From assembly GCA_003194525.1 (NCBI GenBank), contig NBIV01000113.1, positions 171,909 through 235,908 on the forward strand: a DNA stretch of 64,000 nucleotides, given 5' to 3'. Under the pieces are notes generated by a model. That model had not been told where the DNA came from, made no database searches, and was given only the letters and a program-made list of their open reading frames with translations. Positions 1-10,800 of the stretch are shown here, in pieces. The first letter of the stretch is position 1. The number at the start of each line of letters is the position of its first letter. A program made the translations under genes and the position numbers. This DNA is from Gracilariopsis chorda. Its lineage: Eukaryota; Rhodophyta; Florideophyceae; Gracilariales; Gracilariaceae.

Positions 1-600
1 TACAGGCTGGAAGGTCTTCCGCTTGGGGTAAAACAGCTTCTCCTTCTCCATAGCCTCGTCTATCAACCATTTGGGAGCACATTTCAGCTTATTCTCAGTT
101 AGAGGCTCGTTCCCTAGGCATTCGTATACCTCTCGGAGGATAGCTTGTTTGGCAGACGTGAGCTGAGCAGTTTGTGGCAAAGGGCTCTTCATTAGAGCGT
201 AGCCTCCAATGTCTTTCGACGGGCAGTTGACTGGGCGCACGAGCTTGTTTTGCGTCAGATATGCCATGCTTGAATGATTGTCGTTCCACTCGGCAAAATC
301 GTTAAGGCCAAGTTCGTCGTGTTCGAAGATACTCGGTGGTTCCTCAGTTACTTGAAAGAGGTCATTGGTTGAAGTGTCGTTTGGAGAACGTGAAGGTGGA
401 GATTCGGGTGGAGGTTGCTCCCGTTCCTCCTTGGGGAACTCGTGCCAGCCGAGTTCTATTTCTTCAATGTCACGGAGGAGGTTGGATCGTGGCTTGAGGC
501 GGAGGGCTTCATATGAAACAGTGTGGCTGAAGCCTTTAAAGTTCTTCGTAGTAGACACAATTGCATAGTGAAGGTGCCCCTCCCTCACCAATCCGGAGTA
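1..600 (-). pseudogene. Copia A linker between integrase and reverse transcriptase
   Basis: The minus strand reads through here in one mostly open frame, including PVNCPSKDIGGYALMKSPL and a Lys/Glu-rich helix near position 1. This is where Copia polyproteins carry the poorly conserved stretch before the RT domain, and the RT itself would lie to the left of the window. No catalytic motif is visible, so the assignment is positional. Confidence 0.45.
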
Positions 601-1557
601 TCACTGGCCTCGTCTCGCTCCTTTCTTGAAGAAGTAGATGGCTGTTTCAGAAGATAGCAACGTCGGGTCGAGACTTTTTACATACTTCGAACGCAGGAAG
701 GTGTGGAGAGCGTGGCGGGTGGTCTTCTCGTGATACGCGTCTAATAGCTCTTTGCTGACGGGGCTTTGATCAAAGCCCGAGAGAGCTGGAAGGGATCCCC
801 TATCCAGCTCAAAGCAGGAGAGGTATTTGGAGCCGAGCAGCGTATTTTTCAAGAAAACGGCACGAGCCAACATCTCCTGGTCAGAATGAACCGGCAAGCT
901 GTTAGACGAACCGAACTTGTGTTCCTTAAGCAACCACTTTGCGAGGTATCGATTCGCCTAGTGAGAGGATTCGGATACTCCTGTTTTGTTGTCACGGTGC
1001 GCTGGCCTTGCAGAGTACTTGATGGAGTGAGACGCACACATGGTGGCGAATTCATTTGTGAAGAACTCGGGATCCCCGTAGATCCCTGCTGGGGGGCCGT
1101 TGACCAATATCCATTGCACGAAGAAGTTCCTAAAAGCTTCCTTCATCGTCCTCGAGAGCGATAGAGCCGCCGCGGAGAAGCCCGTTGCGGCATTCTTAAT
1201 GTGGAGGATGGGAAGGTTCCCTATTTTGGCGATAAACATGAAGTCTGCTTGTAAGTGCACGTTGAAAGCCGTCAAAAGTCGACCAAAGAATACCTTTCGA
1301 GAGGAAAGCGGCCTTCCCGTCGAGACACATTATTGACATGATGAGAACGAGTCGGACAATAGAGACTCGAGAGTCCTGGTAAGCACACCGGCCCTGTTAC
1401 AGATTCTGTTCATGTCCCTCGGAGGGAAGTGGGTGTACAGGGGGAAACGCTTAACGAAACGTTGGTCATTTTCGATGAGCTTTTGCGGAGACAAAGCGGT
1501 CTTTGTACGGGATAGGAGCGACTTGACCGAAGCGTTGCTGGATGGTACTAGCAGCAC
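601..1557 (-). pseudogene. Copia A integrase, frameshifted
   Basis: Three minus-strand pieces in different frames form an integrase. The first (1557-1330) has the pre-integrase HHCC-like start. The second (1275-958) has the core with first Asp in QADFMF, second Asp in YGDPEF and the Glu of TGVSES after a HxxNK stretch. The third (933-601) is the C-terminal part, with SKYLSCFELDRGSLPAL and a following helical segment. At least two frameshifts separate them. The family role is insertion of the cDNA copy in the nucleus. The identification is by the D-D-E pattern and element order. Confidence 0.65.
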
Positions 1558-1990
1558 ATTTTGCTCTTCGACAGGTTTGTTCCGTTGTAATACGTCGACA
1601 GGATGACAGGGCTCTCATTAGAGAGAACATCGACAGGGACCTGGATCCTATTTAGGTTCCCAAGTATGTCGCAATGAGACAGAACGTCTAGTCCAAGAAG
1701 AATGGGGCAAGTGCCCTCTACGACGTAGAAGCGAATAGAGAATGAAAGGTCATTCTCGTCTTGACCATGAAGGGTCCACCTGGCGAAGGTGGGCCTTGCG
1801 TCAGTGCAGGTCTCTCCAAAGCCGTGGAGGAAGGGCTGGCAACCCAATTGTTGAAGGACGAGCTCCACCCCTAACGAAACGCAAAGGCGGGATATAGCAT
1901 CAAGCCCTCCAACAATTTTCGGACAGCCGGGATCGAGGACAGGGTTTGGATCTTTGGAGAATGGGGGAACATCTGAATAGCCTCCTTCCC
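1548..1990 (-). pseudogene. Copia A aspartic protease region
   Basis: The minus frame contains VLDPGCPKIVGG near its start, a retropepsin-like active-site loop with D-P-G in place of the usual D-S/T-G. It is followed about 70 residues later by ILLGLDVLSHC, the second conserved hydrophobic-Gly block of retropepsins. It sits directly downstream of the gag knuckle, as expected for Copia. The D-P-G loop would probably be inactive. Its role in the family is maturation of the Gag-Pol polyprotein. Confidence 0.6.
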
Positions 1991-1996
1991 CGGCAG

Positions 1997-3307
1997 TTAG
2001 AGATGACTGCGTTGTGAGGGGTTGGAGCCCTGGCGAAAAGCCCAGTTGCTTCTTTCCATCTTAGTATCCTTGGGATTGCTTCGTCGTTCTGCTTCGCTTC
2101 TGATCTTCTTGGTCAGGAAGCTAGGGCACTTGCACTTGGAAACTCCACGACATTGCTCTGGGTCACCACAGTCGTAGCAGAATTCGTGTTCCGGTCGGTT
2201 TCTCTTGCCAGAGAACCCTCGATTTGAAGGCAGTCTGCTATTGTTACTGCCGCTGTTGCGAGGCGTTTTCGCAGAGTGAGAGTTATGGTTGGGCTCGTTT
2301 CGCTTCTGAAAGGCTGCAAGAGCTTGTTGAACCCGTTGTCCGACCATGTTCTCTATGTCGGCCTTGGTGTAGGCCTTTTTGGACTTCTTGGGAGTGAAGG
2401 GATTCATTATTACCTTTACCGCATCATCAAGGTGGAGCTTGCAGCGCTCACCAGTAGAGAATATGTCACGAGTGATTGACTGCTGGTTCGTCATCTCCGT
2501 TGTGTAGTTGAACAGTTCGGAGTTGCGGTATATGAGTTGACGGGCACAGTTAACCAAATCAGTGGCCTTGCGACGAACGGTATTAGCGTTGTCGGGGGGC
2601 TGTGGTGTGGCGTCGTCGTTCTCATAAGATTCGGTGATCTTGCGGATAAACGTCAGAAGTGATTTGTCAGAAGACTTGGACATGGACAATTCGGGTTCAA
2701 CTTCAGACCTCTGACGTGCGTCTGCTAAGGAGATAAGCTGAAGCTTTGCGTTTGTCATGGTTTCCTCGCTAAGCATGGTATTTTTCAGCAGGGTGATTGC
2801 CAAGACTTTGCTAACTTGGGCGGACTTCGAAAAACCAAATTACATCAGATGATCGGAAGCTAAATATCGGCCGCGTGAACCAAGGACGCTAAGGTCCTCA
2901 TCACGAAGACGCTTACATTGAGTGATCTGATTGAACGAAGATATCAGCCTAGTGACAACTGCAATAGGTGGGCCAATTGCGATAAGCTGCAAAATCTGCC
3001 TAACTTCTTCAATTTGATCGTTCTGCTTGTAGTCGATGATTTTCTTGGCCTGAGCTTCATCCACGATAGATTCTTGTTCTCGGGGTGGTCCACGGTCGTA
3101 CAAATGACGTGCAAGTGTAGCATACACGGTTTCGTACAAGCAATCCGTGCCGTTTTCAGCGGCAGCTTGACTGGTTTCCACCCAGCGAGTCACATCGTGA
3201 CGATATTCTTGTAGATCGCCTTCTGGGTTAAACATCGGCTGATCAGTCGGTGCAAGTGGTTTTGAGGGCGTTGAGCCTGGGCCCATAACTATGGAAGGCT
3301 GAGTCAT
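1997..3307 (-). pseudogene. Copia A gag with zinc knuckle, one in-frame stop
   Basis: An ATG at 3307 opens a frame that runs to 1997, about 436 codons, interrupted by a single TAA at 2840-2838. Both halves are in the same frame, so one nonsense change accounts for the break. The N-terminal part is Pro-rich and then helical. The C-terminal part is basic, rich in Asn, Ser and Arg, with a cysteine cluster (CYDCGDPEQCRGVSKCKC) typical of a nucleic-acid-binding gag knuckle, though not a perfect CX2CX4HX4C. Its role would be to package element RNA in cytoplasmic virus-like particles. The identification rests on position, size and the Cys cluster. Confidence 0.65.
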
Positions 3308-3310
3308 CGC

Positions 3311-3533
3311 TGGGTTTGGAGGGTTGGATTGTCAGATTCGAAAACGCCGGGGACTGAGAGGGACGTAATTCCGCCGTATTCCCTTGGCTGTCCGCTCCCC
3401 ACGCCAGCGTCGTGCTGGCGCTTCTTTATTCGTTTTAGGTCGCGCTCCTCAAAAGCGCCCTTGCACCTCCGCGCCGGGAAGAGCGCGGGAGGTGCCGAGG
3501 TCGCGGCATGGCATGACAGTGTACACGTGTATA
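3311..3533. other. Non-coding stretch with two strong hairpins, possible Copia A leader or LTR remnant
   Basis: This lies between the Copia A gag start and the Copia C 3' LTR. It contains a 7-bp perfect stem with a 5-nt loop (3402-3420, CGCCAGC/GCTGGCG) and a longer GC stem (3464-3494, CACCTCC-GCGC pairing with GCGC-GGGAGGTG through one bulge). It could be the 5' leader or part of a 5' LTR of Copia A, but no second copy is present to prove that. Confidence 0.35.
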
Positions 3534-3747
3534 TGTCACATCATCACCTCTTTCTTAAGTAGGCATTGTAAAACCTGCTAAACCAATACCTTAATGAAGA
3601 CCACTAGCACAGGGGGTCCATCTATCACAAACTGTACCTCACGTAACTACTCTGAAATGTAGGAAAATGTATTTTCTGTAAAATTATATTACGCAAGGTG
3701 TTGAATTCATACTCTTACGTGATAAGTGTCACAGGCTACTGTCATCA
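3534..3747 (-). repeat. Copia C 3' LTR
   Basis: Aligns over its whole length with 16836-17044. Shared blocks include the run from cttaagtaggcattg to the acaggctactgtcatca end. On the minus strand it begins TGATGACAG and ends ...CA. A polypurine tract lies immediately before it, which fixes this copy as the 3' LTR. Confidence 0.85.
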
Positions 3748-4440
3748 TCCCTCCCCATCACGGAAGAGTCAACAACTCCAAAATCCCTCCATATCTTTTC
3801 AAATCGAGTTTTCTGAAGAGGCTTTGTCATGATGTTGGCTGTCATTCTCTCCGTCGGATAGAATTCAATATAAACAATCTGCTCGTCAAGAGCATCCTTG
3901 ACAAAATGATATCGTATGTCAATATGCTTACGACGTTTCTGGGAGCCCGCCCACGCTATTGCCCCTGCGTTGTCTTCGTAAATCTTTGTAGGTGCTTCCT
4001 GTTGAAATCCAATCTCACCTAACATGTCTCTCAGCCACATTAATTCCTTCAAGCATTCCGATAGTGCAATAAACTCTGCTTTGGAGGTAAACAGAGCGAC
4101 ACACTTCTGTTTCGTAGTTTTCCATGATACTAGGCATGGACCAAGGAAAATAACAAATCCATACAACGACATTCTATCCTCGCAGGATCCAGGCCAGTCA
4201 CTGTAAAAGAGTGCGGTGAGTCGCAGATCTGATTTCTTCGAGTACGAGTAGTATAGCGCAGACTTCTTCGTCTCCTTCAGGTAACGGGGGATTCTTTTGA
4301 TGGCAAATACGTCGGTTCGTGTGGCTCTCATCTGAAGCCTGCTCATTCTGTTGACTGCTACGGATATATTTGGGCGGGTACGACATGAGATGTACAGCAA
4401 AGATCCAAACGTCTCTCTGAACCTTATCTGCTGCTCTTAA
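3729..4440 (-). pseudogene. Copia C RNase H domain
   Basis: The 223-residue open stretch 4400-3729 carries the Copia RNase H signature: first Asp in YSDWPGSCEDR, Glu in TSKAEFIALSE, Asp in YEDNAGAIAW and the KHIDIRYHFVKD segment, followed by the tail that names the end of Copia pol (ANIMTKPLQKTRFEKI). The stop falls inside the 3' LTR. This domain itself looks intact. It degrades the RNA strand of the RNA-DNA hybrid in the family. Confidence 0.85.
3748..3759 (-). other. Copia C polypurine tract
   Basis: The minus strand reads GATGGGGAGGGA directly next to the TG start of the 3' LTR. This is the expected position and composition of the plus-strand DNA primer of an LTR retrotransposon. Confidence 0.7.
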
Positions 4441-5679
4441 TCAACAATTTCGGTGTCGTCACCAACTTGCACAGTTATCACCGAGGTGGCCACGCCCTTC
4501 GAGTTGTTCATGTTACATCGTTGCAGTAGAGAGATGGTGAAGCCCGACTGTGGGAGTAAGAATCCGCCCCAGTGTCGCAAGAATTCTACTCCATGGAAGG
4601 AATTCACAGGACCAAGATCCTTGAGCTGGAAAGAAGCTTGCAATTTGCTCTTAGCTCGCTCATTGGCACCCGGAGATTGGGAAACAATAATTGCATCATG
4701 GACGTATACGATATCTCATACAATCCCGGCCTTGGTCCGTTTGATGAAGAAACATTCTTCGGCCTGACAGGTTGGTACTGGATGTTCAAGAGAGTTTCTT
4801 TCCATTTTTTCGACCAGATCTTGTTTGAATTCTTCAAGCCGTAGAGTCCACGCAGTAACAATAGCTTCATCTTCCTTCAGACCAATGTCCAGTCCTTTCG
4901 GTGGGACCATGTAGACTTGGTTTTGCTCTGGTAGAATGCCGTTCAAAAACGATGAATAAATGTCCATCTGGTGTGCTTCGTATCCGAACATGGCAGCGAG
5001 CGCATTTATCACTATTACACTTTCGTAGTCAGCAACAGGTGCATACAAATCTTCAACCACTCCCTGTTGACAGCCCTTGGCAACTAAGCATGCTTGTTAC
5101 TTGTCCAATCTGCCATCCGCAAGTTTCTTCATAACAAATATGAACTTAGACTGACTGATGCGAATTCCTGAAGGAACTTTCACCTTCTTCCATGTCTGGA
5201 TTACTTCAAGAGTTTTCAGCTCTTCTTCGACGGCATTCCTCCAATGCTCTGCATCAACTCTTGATAGCGCATCAGAAATTGACTCTGGTGGTACATCAAC
5301 CTTTTCAGGCACAAGTCTTGTTGTTCTCATCAACTTAGATGCCTCGTAACGCAATGGAGGTCTCCGTTCTCGCTCAGGATACCTTCGAATCGGGTAATGC
5401 GTTACACATTCCAGCTGCTCCCTAGAGAATTCTTCAGATTGCTGTGAGGTACTGGTCGTAGGACTAGGCTGTTCGTTGAGATCATCTACTTTTCTACCGT
5501 GGTTACCAGGTGGGGGCGAAAGACTAGCATTGGTAACTTGATTATCGTCATCCGCTGGTAGCTTGTTCTGATTTTGGAGTGTTTCGTCGCCTTTCAATTC
5601 GATTTACAGCTCCTCAGCACTGCTCTGTCCTTTTTCAGCTTGGCTTTGAACGATTCCTCTTCCATGGAAAAGTTCGAAC
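4437..5679 (-). pseudogene. Copia C reverse transcriptase and preceding linker, broken
   Basis: Pieces in several minus frames form a Copia RT. 5597-5097 includes the linker and the HWRNAVEEELKTLE start block. 5060-4716 has the MDIYSSFLNG block (usually DVxxAFLNG). 4870-4604 has LLLRGLYGLKNS. 4643-4437 has the FQLKDLGPVNSF block. The catalytic YxDD box at 4706-4695 reads YVHD, so one of the two metal-binding Asp residues is lost. There are at least three frame changes. The sequence up to 5679 reads FELFHGRGIV on the minus strand, where the Gypsy insert begins. Confidence 0.85.
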
Positions 5680-6505
5680 TGAAGTGCAACGCCCACAGGG
5701 AGGGATTCCTGGTACTTGATCGTTTTCCCGATATTATCGGTTGTGTAGTGTGTATATGAACTACGCCCCATGATGGGTGGCATGGACAAGTGGGACACGG
5801 TTTTGGGTCAATTGCCGGTTGGCCACAGTAGTGGATGTTGCCACGAAATGTGGAGTATTTTAGTTGATTTTATTTATTATTTTCACACCCATTTCTGGGA
5901 AGCTAGTGCTTAGTGCAACGGCGCACTGCCGTCGCACCAGTAAACCTTCCCCAACAAGGGACCCCAACCTGGGGAATTGGCTCTTGTTGTTACCGCTTGC
6001 GCGCGTGCTCTACTCCTCCTTGGAGGGAAACGCCGTGAACCACGAGACATCTAACCCCCTTGCACATCTAAAGGGACCCATCACTGAGAGTCATATTATT
6101 CCAATTGCATTCGTGTTTCGCCCTGTATAGGGATATTGTTACCGGCATCGCCGTTCGCCCCCGTCGCTCTCGCGACTCACTTCGTCCTCTCTCCCTCCTC
6201 TTCGCCCTTCCTTTTTCCCCTTTTTAGGGTAGCACCTCCCCCTATCCGCGGTTCTCGTGTGCGCATCCGTCCACACACCCCCACTTACGTGGAAACATAC
6301 CTCTACTGAGGATCACACCCCGCTCACGAGGATACCAATTCTTCGCCTTCACCTCCCTGCCCGAGTCGCGACAGGTGTCCCTGGTCTTACAAACCGGCTT
6401 CGCCGTGACACCTCTGGGAGGGCTCTACCCCACTGGGTTCACCTCCACGGAGGAAAGATCCCGAACTTCTTTCGGTGTTTCTCCCCTTTGGGGCGTTGCA
6501 CCACA
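5680..6505 (+). repeat. Gypsy-1 5' LTR
   Basis: Begins TGAAGTGCAACGCC, as does 46163, and ends TTGCACCACA. The first 490 bp match 14766-15260 with few differences. The full length of about 826 bp is set by comparison with Gypsy-2 (46163-46996). It holds many short inverted repeats, for example ccctgtataggg near 6121. Confidence 0.9.
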
Positions 6506-6508
6506 AAG

Positions 6509-6526
6509 TGGTCTCCCGACCTAGAA
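6509..6526 (+). other. Gypsy-1 primer-binding site
   Basis: TGGTCTCCCGACCTAGAA starts 3 nt after the LTR end. The same 18 bases follow the 5' LTRs of Gypsy-2 (47000) and Gypsy-3 (52735). The TGG start pairs with a tRNA CCA end. The primer tRNA would end ...GGGAGA-CCA, and I cannot name it. Confidence 0.75.
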
Positions 6527-6610
6527 TCAGTTTTTGTTTTCCCTCTTACGAGGTTTGTTTTTATTTACCGGAAGTTCCGTGATCGTTTCCCGTCGTAACG
6601 GTATTTTCTG

Positions 6611-8783
6611 ATGTCGAGAAATCCCTCCGATGCGGAGCCAGTGGTTACGCGTAGTCGCTCCCGCGACAACGCGGACACTTCCGAAGTTCGGTTCGTACCC
6701 CGTATCCCTATACGGACAAGTTCCAGCCGTACTGGCGCCGCTTCATCGCGGAATGATACCCCGACCGGGAACCCCGGAACCTCCTTTTGCCCTCGTTATC
6801 ACCCCCGCAGGGGAATGCAGCATCAACTCCGGCTGTTGCCTCAGTGCCCCAGGCACCCCGGCCTGCTCCCGCTGTCGCGGCTTCAAGCCCCCGTGGAACG
6901 GGCGATAACAACCCCCAGGGGACTTCCCTGGAATCCCAGGTCCGCGCTCTGTGGACCGCCCATGACACCCTTGTAGGGGAACTAAAATCCCTCCAAGAGG
7001 TGGTCTTGGCAACCCCCGTAAAGGAGGTTGCCGAGGAACTCCGTATTTTACGGTCTGACGTCAACTCCGTGTTGGAGAGTTTGGGGCAACCCGCCACCTT
7101 CATCGAAGGAGTTGAAGCCCGATTTGATCGGATTGGTGCCCGCCTGGAGACGCTGGAGCAGTTCGTCCTCATGGACAAACCATCCCAGGATGATCCCGTA
7201 AACGAGGCATCGCACAACGACCAGCTTGCTGGGAAGAAGAAACGCCGTCATCGACGGAAACGCCACCAAAAATATTCGGATTCCGATTCTTCGACATAGT
7301 CGGACTCATCCCGAAACCATTCGGTTAGCTCGAGCTCCTCAGACCCCGACTCGGAGGACGAGAAGCGAGGCTACTCCTCCCGCTCGAAGCGGACATCGGC
7401 CACTAAAGGTGTGATCCGAACCCGCCAGAAGGGGAGAAGACACCCCGATCTCCGGGAATTGAAACCGACAAACCCGGATTACCGGAAGCTTTTATCATAC
7501 CGGTACTACCGGCTCGAAGATTCGTCACTTGGACGTACGCCCTGTGGTACGGGAAAGGTGCGAGAATGCATTAAGCGAATGCAGCTCTCGCTCCGCAACC
7601 AGTATTTTACTGGAGATGCCCGGTCCTAGTACTGGATTTCCTATCCCGCTTTGTAGCGGATGCCAATATCCTCGGTATGAATGAGGGACAAGCCTATTTG
7701 GCTTTACCGTATTTCTTACGGGGAGTGGCGGAGGACCAATACAACTCTGTCAGAGGATCTTCTCGTGCCTCCGAGGGAGGGGTTACTTGTTTGCCGGAGG
7801 CTGTGCAGTATCTTCTGCGCTCCTACGCCACAAACATCGCTATTCAGCAGGCTATCCTCGCTTTGCGAGATACACGCCAGCGTGCTGGAGAGACCAAGAC
7901 CGATTACTCGGTGCGCCATAACAAGGCTTTCCACATATGTGGTAACGTATACCCCGCTGGGGAGCGTTGTACCATGTTCATCGATGGTCTTGACCAGGCA
8001 ATCCGGAGTTTAGTTACCCGTTATCGGGAGGACAAGCGGAGGATCACCTATCTCGAGCTGGTACAACACGCTCGAGCGGAAGGGGATGCATTTCGTGCAA
8101 GAACTCCGAACAATCGGTCTAAATCCGCCACGGCGTTGTTGCTAGAAAGTGAAGCATCCTCACTCCCGCTCACTGCGGATGGGAACCCTGGACAGGGATT
8201 TGATACCGTGCATTTAGTGCAGGGGGATGGTGTGTCGATACCCACCAGTGATTTGCCGTCGACGATGGAGATGACCCGTGATACGGGAACAGAAGATCCC
8301 GTTCTATACTGTGGTAACGGTCGGGTCCAACCCCAATGACTCCCGTTTTCAAACGGTCATTCCCGTTATCAACGGCCTGGATGGACTGAAACCCGCCCTG
8401 CGGTTCGCTTCTCCGATACTCGGAATAATAATCCGCGTGTCGCGCTGTTAGCTCTCATTTGCCACCTTTGTTATGCCAATGGCCATACCTCGCCTCAGTG
8501 TATCTGCTCACTGAAGGATATGGCCAAGGTGGTGGCAAACCTCGAGGCCCTCACTCCAGAGGAGAAACGTTCCGTCCCGACGGCTTCCTACCTTCGTGCT
8601 AAAACGGACTTTTCCCATGCCCTACCACAGACCGCGCGTGCGCGGCAAGCTTCACACACCCCGATTCGGGAGATCATGCAACCACCCGTTGCAACCCCCG
8701 CTTATGCGGATAGAAACCCCCGTCAACGGGATGAAGCACTCGTTGTCGAGGAACCCAACCCACTGCCGAAGGCGGAAAACTAA
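6611..8783 (+). pseudogene. Gypsy-1 gag, frameshifted
   Basis: Starts at ATG 6611, identical to the intact start of Gypsy-2 gag. Order: a basic/Ser N-terminus, a predicted coiled coil (about 6930-7180), a Ser/Asp-rich basic stretch (about 7230-7400), the retrotransposon gag core (7411-8120, SYRYYRLEDS ... AYLALPYFL) and a perfect CX2CX4HX4C zinc knuckle at 8460-8501 (CHLCYANGHTSPQC). Defects relative to Gypsy-2 are a C5-to-C4 contraction near 6760, TAG at 7299, a 1-bp loss near 7615 and TGA at 8339. It ends at TAA 8781-8783. Confidence 0.9.
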
Positions 8784-9693
8784 CTGAGGGAGTCTCCCCT
8801 TTGGGAGAGGCGTCCTCAGACAGGAGGATGTTGGCGCCCGAGGCGTCCTCGCCTCGCTCCCCACTGAAAGTCCTCTCGAGGAAAGACACCGCTGACGCGA
8901 CTCTGCGCACCTCGATGTGTTGCGTCGCCCGTGGATACGGAGTAAAAATCCCCGGATTCCCGGTAGAGTCTTGGTCTTGGCCAAGCGCAATTACAAGGTC
9001 TATGCCGACCTTGGCCTTGATCCCCAGTTTATGGTGAGGTTTCTCACCGTCCTGGATACAGGTGCAGGCCCCAACTTTGTTGTGGAATCATTGTTACCCC
9101 CGCTTGTGCGGTCTCGTATCCGCTCTGACGCGATCCCCGACATTTAGGATGGGAACAACAATCCGTTACCAACGGTGGGCACAGTGGACCTCGTCGTGAG
9201 ACTTGGTACCTCTGTGGTGAAGTTGGACTTCATCGTTTGCTGTTCATTGGCAACACCAGTCATACTGGGATGTGATTACTACGACAGATTTGTCGACGCA
9301 ATCGGACCCCGCCTCAGGCGTGTAGAACTTGACGACGGATCGTTGGTTCCGATTGTTCGCCGCCCGCTAAAGCGGTCCTCCCGGAAACAAGTTCCGCTCC
9401 CTGCTGCGCAGGAACCACTGCCCGCGTCCCGCGAGTCCACCAAGCTCTGCGTCGCTACCTCCGTTTCTATACCGGCTGAGTCCCAAGTCTGGGTGCAGGT
9501 AAATTCCCGTCAACACGGTCTTCGGGTTATACAACACCTCGCCTCGTTGTACGAGAAATCCCAGGTGGCGCTGGCTAATGGAATTTTCTCCATTTCCCCG
9601 GATGTTCCTTTCCGGATATTGGTTGCCAACCTTGGCAAACACCCCCAGTAGCTCGTCAAACACCAATCAATTGGGAGTGTAACCCCCCATCCT
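8784..9693 (+). pseudogene. Gypsy-1 protease region of pol
   Basis: Pol opens in the -1 frame relative to gag just after the gag stop. LDTGAGPNFV near 9055 is the retropepsin active site (D-T-G-A), and VILGCDYYDRFV near 9265 is the second conserved block. A G-run contraction near 8900 shifts the frame, and stops at 9147 (TAG) and 9651 (TAG) interrupt it. Gypsy-2 carries sense codons at those sites. Confidence 0.85.
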
Positions 9694-10800
9694 ATGGGAA
9701 TGCTGCCAACGAAGATGACAGTGGGCGATGTACTCGGAGTTACCACCTCTTCTGAGGAGTTTGCCCCGCCGTCCGAAAACGTCAAGTCTAAGGAGGGGGA
9801 GGAAACCGCTACTTCAGCGTCAAACATACCGAGTAACTCGGAATTGCGTACCACACCTGTTCCACAGGACAATGCTCCATCGAGCAACGACCGGATTGAT
9901 CCGGAAAAGGCACTTGAAGCGCTGGACTTCAGCCACGTGCCAGAGTCGCACCGCGACAAACTCCGTACAATGTTACGGGAATTCACCACAATGTGGGATG
10001 GCTCGCTTGGCGAGATTAATGCAACGGAACACCGGATCGATTTATTCCCCGGTGCGCGACCGGTTGCACAACCCCCTTACAGGGCAGGTCCGAAAGCTCG
10101 GGAAGAGGAGCAGTCCCAAGTGGACAAGATGCTCCGCGCAGGTGTGATTGAGCCCGCTCAATCACCCTGGGCATCCCCAGTTGTACTGGCTTTGAAGGCC
10201 GACGGAACCTGGAGGTTCTGTATCGATTACCGCCGTCTCAATGCCGTGACTGTTAGGGACACGTAACCTATCCCTCGTATGGACGAGTGTATTGACTCCC
10301 TCGGAGACGCCACCGTTTTCACGGCTCTCGATGCCAATTGGGGATATTGGCAAGTACCTGTCAGACAGGAGGATCGCGACAAAACCGCATTCACCTGCCA
10401 CACAGGAACGTACCGCTTCAAGCGGATGCCATTTGGGTTACCCAACGCCCCCGCCACCTTTCAGCGTGCAGTAGATATTCTATTCAACCGCTTTAGGTGG
10501 CGGAGTTGTCTGGTCTACCTTGATGATATTATCATCTTCTCCAACTCGTTGGACGACCATCTCACTCACATCCGAGACGTGCTGACCGTACTCCACGATG
10601 CGGGAATTACCCTCAGGTTGAGGAAATGCGAGTTTTTCACGGATACTGTGAAGTATCTGGGTCACATTATCCGTCCTGGACGGTTAGCGATCGAGAAAGC
10701 TCGAGTCAAATCCCTCGTTGAAGCGAAAGAGCCCCGTACTCAAACGGAACTGCGCTCCTTTTTTGGGCTGTTCAACGTCTATTGACGGTTTATCCCAAAC
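9694..10800 (+). pseudogene. Gypsy-1 reverse transcriptase
   Basis: Contains the standard Gypsy RT blocks: EHRIDLFPGARPVAQPPYR, AQSPWASPVVL, WRFCIDYRRLNAVT, LDANWGYWQVPV, RFKRMPFGLPNAPATFQ and the catalytic YLDD at 10516-10527, followed by KYLGHII and FFGLFNVY. A TAA at 10264-10266 and a TGA at 10783-10785 interrupt it, and Gypsy-2 differs at both. Catalytic residues are intact. Confidence 0.95.

Larger units (their letters stand above)
1..3310 (-). mobile_element. Copia A: degenerate Ty1/copia-like retrotransposon, 5' two-thirds
   Basis: On the minus strand the order is gag (3307-1997), protease (about 1990-1548), integrase (1557-601), then the linker leading to reverse transcriptase, which runs off the left edge of the window. 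Gag-PR-IN before RT is the Copia order. The lineage resembles Copia B and the fragment at the right window edge. Several frame breaks in the integrase make it unlikely to be active. No LTR pair can be seen because the 3' end lies outside the window. Confidence 0.75.

Noticed and set aside
3402..3435. Hairpin followed by a T-rich stretch resembling a Rho-independent terminator
   Set aside because: The surroundings are eukaryotic retroelements. Bacterial terminator logic does not apply.
3529..3533. Possible target duplication GTATA for Copia C (also seen at 17059-17063)
   Set aside because: The right-hand GTATA lies about 15 bp beyond the LTR end fixed by the polypurine tract and LTR comparison, so it is not at the boundary.
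5864..6130. Open frame of 88 codons repeated at 14950-15216
   Set aside because: It lies wholly inside the Gypsy-1 LTRs and is broken in the Gypsy-2 LTR. It is repeat sequence, not a gene.
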